This document shows, piece after piece, positions 59,666-64,000 of a DNA stretch of 64,000 nt. A model generated the notes under the pieces. The model made no database searches. It was not told the origin of the DNA and was given only the letters and a program-made list of their open reading frames with translations. This DNA is from Paragyromitra xinjiangensis (taxonomy: Eukaryota; Ascomycota; Pezizomycetes; Pezizales; Discinaceae), in assembly GCA_038503065.1 (NCBI GenBank), contig JBCAMK010000021.1, positions 682,001 through 746,000 of the forward strand. The letters run 5' to 3'. Positions within the stretch are counted from its first letter, which is position 1. Every line of letters begins with the position of its first letter. Made by a program: the position numbers and the translations under genes.

Positions 59666-62620
59666 TCATGTATCACCAGCCGTAGTTTCTACCCCAGCAT
59701 CCCACCCCAGAGAATTATCAAATGTAAGCCCACCTGCGTTATCCTCGGTATTTAGGAATGAATCGAAATCGAAATTGTCTAGACCATTATCCAAATCCCC
59801 AAAAGTAAGACTGAGCTCCTCTCCTAACCCAGTCCCCAACCCAAATGACGCAAGTGCTGTATCATTGGTGTTGGCAACGGGCGGTGGAGGAACAGCATGC
59901 GGAGGGTTTGGTGTAGGCTGCTGTGGGGGTTGGTTGACGGCATGTCCACCCTGCCCGGGGGTCCCGGCAAAGTTGGCTGATCCACGAGAGAACGAATCTG
60001 GGTGCCGAGGTGTGGTGGGTGTTGTTGGATCTGTTGCCGACGATGGAGTCACCGGATTCGTAGACTGCTGGGCTGCACCGCCATTTTTCTTATTTACCCG
60101 TTGCTGTTTAGAATTAGCTCGAATAGGAAAAGGTGCACTCATTTCGGGGCTCACCTTCTTCCCAGCTTCCCTTCCTGCCTTTCCTTTTGGATTTGACTTA
60201 TGAGTCTGGGTAGGCGTAGGGGGTTGCTGAGTGGCGACTTGTGGTGATGAGGGCTGGGTGCGCCCATTGTTCAAGGTACCCGGCGCAGATGGTGGAGGCA
60301 TCGTTTGGTTACCGGACAAATTTGGCCTACTTGCGTTGGAGGCTCCTCCCATTTGCGCTTGAGGGGGTCCTGCCTGCGGTCCTCCCGGTTGCTGCTGTTG
60401 GGCTTGCTGAGCCTGTTGCTGGGCCTGCTGCTGGGCCTGTTGGGCCTGCTGCTGAGCCTGCTGCTGCTGATGGATCTGCAGATGTTGTTGCTGTTGCTGT
60501 ACTTGCTGTTGCTGCTGTTGAACCTGCTGTTGTGACCAAGGTTGACCACGGCCAGCTTGTTGTTGTTGCGCCCGCAGATTAACATTCATCTGTTGTATCT
60601 CATTTTGAGACATCTGCCCGGGGAAGCTCGGGTGAGAGCTAGGGGGACGCATCATAGTCGCACCGTTGGGTTGGCCTCCTGGGTTCGCGTTGTTCATCAT
60701 GCCCAAAGAGTTTTTCATGTCATTATATATCATCTCGCGTTGCGTGTCTTGCGGGATTGGACCATTGAATCCCATGGCAGCTGGAGAATTTCGCTGCTGA
60801 ACATGACCGATTTGACCGTCCGGCATCGGTGATCCCGGGCCTACTTGATTAGGCATCTTCGGCGTCCCAGTCATCTTAGGATTCCCGGGAGGCTGTGGTG
60901 ACGGTGCAGCTCGGCCACTTGGTGACATGCTCTGCGAGAATCCTTGGTCCATCCGACGCTGCCCATCACCGTGATGTGCGAGATTATCTTGCTCAGCCCG
61001 AGCCATTGCCAGTCGTCTCTTATTCTGCTGCTCAAGCAACATCAACTGCATCTGATAGTCTTGTAGGGCGTGGTTTCCAGTCCCGGCACCTAGACCAGTA
61101 GATCGTATTCCACCACCAGGTGTTGTAGCATAAAAATCGCTCATACCTAGTGGAGCGCCTTCGGAGGTCTGGGGCATCATAGGGGAACCATGTGCAGAAG
61201 GGTTTTGCTGAACGTTGGGCATACCTTTTGGTATCGGCCCACCAACACCTTGTAAAGCGGATACCGTTCTGCTCGCATGGGTAGCCAAACTCTGAGCGTA
61301 AAGCTGGATTGACTTCTGTTGTGTAATCGGGTTCTGTCCTTGAAAGGCTGCAAACTGCTGAGGGGTCAATCGATTAGGATCAATCCCATTCGCCATCAGT
61401 AATTGGTGTGCCTGAGAAGCCGAAGCTGAATTTCCTTGCGGTGCGCCCTGCGGCGCGCCCCGCCCGTTTCCGACTACCTCTTGGTATTGCCCGTTGTCTA
61501 GTCGCATCCTTTTTCCGTTCGGAGAGCCGGCATTTTGTCCTGCTGCTGGAGACTGCGGTCTTTGCTGTTGGCCGTTCATATCGTTGGCTTCGCCACCGTC
61601 GCGTTGCATAGCGACTTGGACCATCATCTGCTGCTGGTTCTTCAGCGCGTTGATCTGTTGCGGTGTCCTGCATCAAGGTATTGTCAGTGATGAACAAAGA
61701 ATTAATAGCACCGATAGTAGCAAGGTATCAAAACCCGTTACTTCAGTAAGATATATAGAAAAGGAGGTGTTTACAACTTTCTGTTGCTGTTCAGCATTGC
61801 CTGTCGAGCCAGAATATTTTTCTGTTGCACACTCATTTCACCACCTCCAACACCATCTTGATGCATCCCGTTAGGCATCACTCCCGATTGCATTTGCATC
61901 ATTCGGGCCTGGTATGTGGGGTTATTCATAAGCTGGCTAGGGACTGAACCAGCCATCATGATTTGCTGTTGCTGCTGGGGATTCATCTGTCTTAAAATCT
62001 GGTCCTGCCGAAACCGTTGAGCGGCCTGTAAAACCGACTTAGTATAAACTAGGCACCGTGCAACGCTGCTGCACCCCATCGCCACCACCACCTGATCACG
62101 ACGAAAGCTCAAAGATACATACCTGTGTCTGGGTTACGTAGGCTGCCGCATTAGCATTTTTTGCAGTGCCATTCCTAGCTCCGAAAATATCCCAAAAAAG
62201 GCACCACCAGTCGAACAGAAACGAGCCTTGCGGACAATCCGCTGGGACTTTCGGTAAGGGTAGGTCGTCCCCTCGCTGTTTGGCAGCGTCGTCTAGGTCC
62301 TCGTTCTTTCGTTGACTTGGGCCTTCACCGGTATCCATCGCGTTCTCGTCGATGCCATTCACAGCGTTGCCGTCGGAATCATGTTTTTGCGCCCGACGCG
62401 ACGGGCTATTTCTTCGGCTGTTTGGCACCGTTTGTAGCTCTGCCTCAGAGTATAACGAGCGCGCACATTCTACCATTCCGTTCTTAAGGAAATAATCGTA
62501 GATGTAAGTGTTTAGCAGGGACTTATCCTGAGTCGATGGTGGACCACGAGGACCTGCTCCATTGCCCATGTTCATTCCAGCCGGAGGCCCTCCCCCGACT
62601 ACTCCCATGCCCATGCTCAT
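59666..62620 (-). CDS. SomA/Flo8-like LisH regulator with poly-Gln
   Basis: Transcriptional regulator of the LUFS group (LisH domain; SomA/Som1/Flo8 relatives), which acts with an LDB-type partner under cAMP/PKA control on adhesion, conidiation and biofilm genes. Three exons: 62123-62620, 61778-62025, 59666-61667, giving 915 residues. The LisH motif lies at about residues 32-57 (LLNTYIYDYFLKNGMVECAR). It is followed by an acidic stretch and then a conserved LUFS core (FLFDWWCLFWDIFGARNG) at about 140-157. The rest is Gln, Pro, Ser and Gly rich, with a long interrupted poly-Gln at 60390-60535. The C terminus is acidic with aromatic residues (FGDLDNGLDNFDFDSFLN), an activation-domain type. No extra ATG in frame upstream. 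Long GC-rich leader. Confidence 0.9.
60390..60535 (-). repeat. CAG/CAA repeat coding poly-Gln
   Basis: Interrupted run of CAG/CAA codons in the SomA-like gene, read as Gln and Ala on the minus strand. Such tracts are prone to length change. Confidence 0.8.
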
Positions 62621-64000
62621 GGTGATGAGATGAGGGCGAAGTTTGTGCTATAGATTTTATTGTTATTGTTGGTGTTGCTCAGTTGTAGAATAGTTGGTGG
62701 TTCGGGTGCTTGATGGCGGGTGCTTTTAGGGGAAGAGGCGTGATCTTTTTGGTGGTCGCGATGGCGATGGCAACAAGGTTCGTTGAGCCACACTTCTCTT
62801 GGAGGCGAGCGGCAAACGACGACAGGTGACAGCAACGACGCTGCACGCGAAAGAGTTATGGAGAGGGGACAGCAATAACAAAAAGCAATGAGGTATAGCG
62901 AGGGTGATTTACGCGAAGAAAATAACGAGAGAGAGGAAGACAGGAAATACTGGCAATGACCAGTGAGCTTTGTGGCCGGAGATAGGGATGGATGGGGGTG
63001 GGTGGGTGGTGTGGTAAAGGATATGGTAAGCGAGGACGGAGACCGTTGTGAGCAGAGGCTGCGGGCAAGAGCGGATGCTGGCGCTAGGCTATAAACTGTA
63101 TATTCAGTACCGGTACTGCTCGCTGCTGTAACTGCGGTGTCGACGAGGACGCGAGGCACGAGGAGGGGAGGGAGGGAGGGAGGGAAGACGGTTATGACCG
63201 ACAGAAATGATCGCCAGGGCAAGCTGAGCGGAGGAACGACCTGGGGTTGGGGAGGGGAGAGGTGCGTTGGGCGGCAGCGGGGGGGTGTGGAGTGGAGGGG
63301 GTGGGAAAACGTGTAGTAGCGAGCGGGTTGGCCGGAGGGGGAAAACCTCTCAGAGATGCCGGTTACTACTACTGCTACCTACCCAAGAAGCAAGCAGCTG
63401 GTGCTGGAAGTGAGCAAGTGGCCTGTTTCCGAGCGATGGAAGCCAGTTTAGACCTTCTAGCAGTCTGGCCGAGTGTGTATGGAGGAGGGCCAGGCTATGG
63501 AGAAATCCTGGGTGGTGTCCTGGTATGTGTACGGGAACACGGTCAAGAGTTCAGTTCAACCTGGTCAAGGCAGCGGGCGAGTCGTTCGGTCGGTGTTGTA
63601 TTTTCTGTTTCTGCTCTCTGCTGCGCTGCTCTGCTCTGCTGCTCTGCTAGGTCGGTCCGTTCAACAATAACGACAACGCGGACACGACACGGAGTCGGAA
63701 AAGATGTGAAGTTTGGTCGCAGCAGGCAAGCTTAGGCAAGCAAGCAAGCAGTACCAGCAGGTTATCGAGCAGGAGACAGGGCGGGCGGGCGGGCGTGGTG
63801 GGAGGGACTGGCAACGCGCTGGATGGGTGTGGCGTGGGTTAGGGTTCTCTGCGTTTTTGTGTGTGAGCGAAAATTAAAATTCGGGTGGTGGGGAGCCAAA
63901 AGGGATCGAAAAGTGATCAGAAAAAAATAAGGGATGAATACATGTAATGAGGCCGTTTCTAACTCCAGTTACAGGGGGGATTTCACCGCAGAAATTGTAT
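62621..64000. promoter_or_regulatory. Leader and promoter of the SomA-like gene
   Basis: About 1.4 kb upstream of the SomA-like ATG. It is purine-rich on the plus strand (GGGAGG runs at 63160-63186) and contains CTG/CTCTG repeats near 63605-63645, GCGGGC repeats near 63780, and GGGTTAGGGTT at 63836-63846. Long frames here (62617-63222 minus, 63247-63735 plus) follow from composition. It most resembles a long, complex upstream region of a developmental regulator; a gene continuing past the window end cannot be excluded. Confidence 0.4.
63836..63846 (+). promoter_or_regulatory. Telobox-like repeat
   Basis: GGGTTAGGGTT, nearly two telomeric units, about 1.2 kb upstream of the SomA-like start. 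Possibly belongs to a gene beyond the window. Sequence seen, function inferred. Confidence 0.3.

Noticed and set aside
60241..60582. Plus frame rich in Ala/Val/Leu
   Set aside because: Antisense of the SomA-like poly-Gln tract.
62617..63222. 201-codon minus frame ending at the SomA-like start
   Set aside because: Low-complexity leader sequence; the SomA-like protein has a good conserved start at 62620.
63247..63735. 162-codon plus frame near the window end
   Set aside because: Gly/Val/Ser-rich product of GC-rich repeats with no recognisable domain.

Overview
The window is nuclear DNA from a filamentous ascomycete (Pezizomycotina). The evidence is short spliceosomal introns (mostly 50-150 nt, GT..AG, with CTAAC/CTGAC-like branch points) and a gene set typical of that group: a six-HAMP class III histidine kinase, a LisH/SomA regulator, a Zn2Cys6 factor, a GPI-anchored GH16 enzyme and DMC1. 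Genes are sparse (about 16 firm genes in 64 kb) and are separated by 1-5 kb stretches where I see no coding sequence. That density would suit a gene-poor lineage such as Pezizomycetes, but this placement is a guess.

Layout. 1-2215 (+): a DHA1-type MFS transporter, cut at its 5' end by the window edge. 4227-5504 (+): secreted GH16 enzyme. 8941-10655 (-): PPIL4-type cyclophilin with an RRM. 13624-15330 (+): Zn2Cys6 factor. 20023-24011 (+): very large coilin-like acidic protein. 24205-24541 (-) and 24841-25977 (+): PET117 and SEN34, head to head. 32270-36820 (+): HOG-type hybrid histidine kinase. 38452-38968 (-): mitochondrial ATPase inhibitor, visible only after splicing. 40690-41707 (+): 14-3-3. 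46134-47210 (+): seven-knuckle CNBP/Gis2-type protein. 48514-50434 (-): DMC1. 51165-52139 (+): RRP7. 53892-55244 (-): ten-repeat kinesin-light-chain-type TPR protein. 56591-58134 (-): U5 snRNP 40K WD40 protein. 59666-62620 (-): SomA-like LisH/polyQ regulator. Three short spliced orphan candidates lie at 11623-12268, 16522-17139 and 27527-28145 (all minus).

The genes do not form a metabolic cluster. They are mostly housekeeping and signalling genes: RNA processing (PPIL4, coilin-like, SEN34, RRP7, U5-40K, CNBP), mitochondrial function (PET117, ATPase inhibitor), signalling and development (histidine kinase, 14-3-3, SomA-like, Zn2Cys6) and meiosis (DMC1).

The most notable structural theme is extreme intron richness with very small exons. 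DMC1 resolves into 15 exons, two of them adjacent microexons of 11 and 7 nt, and the assembled frame gives a 337-aa protein. CNBP has a 12-nt exon, and the MFS gene has 21- and 23-nt exons. A 157-bp pogo/mariner-like MITE with 45-bp inverted termini and TA target duplication sits at 39375-39531. I did not recognise a coherent new multi-gene system. All exon boundaries were read by eye from splice consensus, reading phase and remembered family patterns, not from transcripts or searches.
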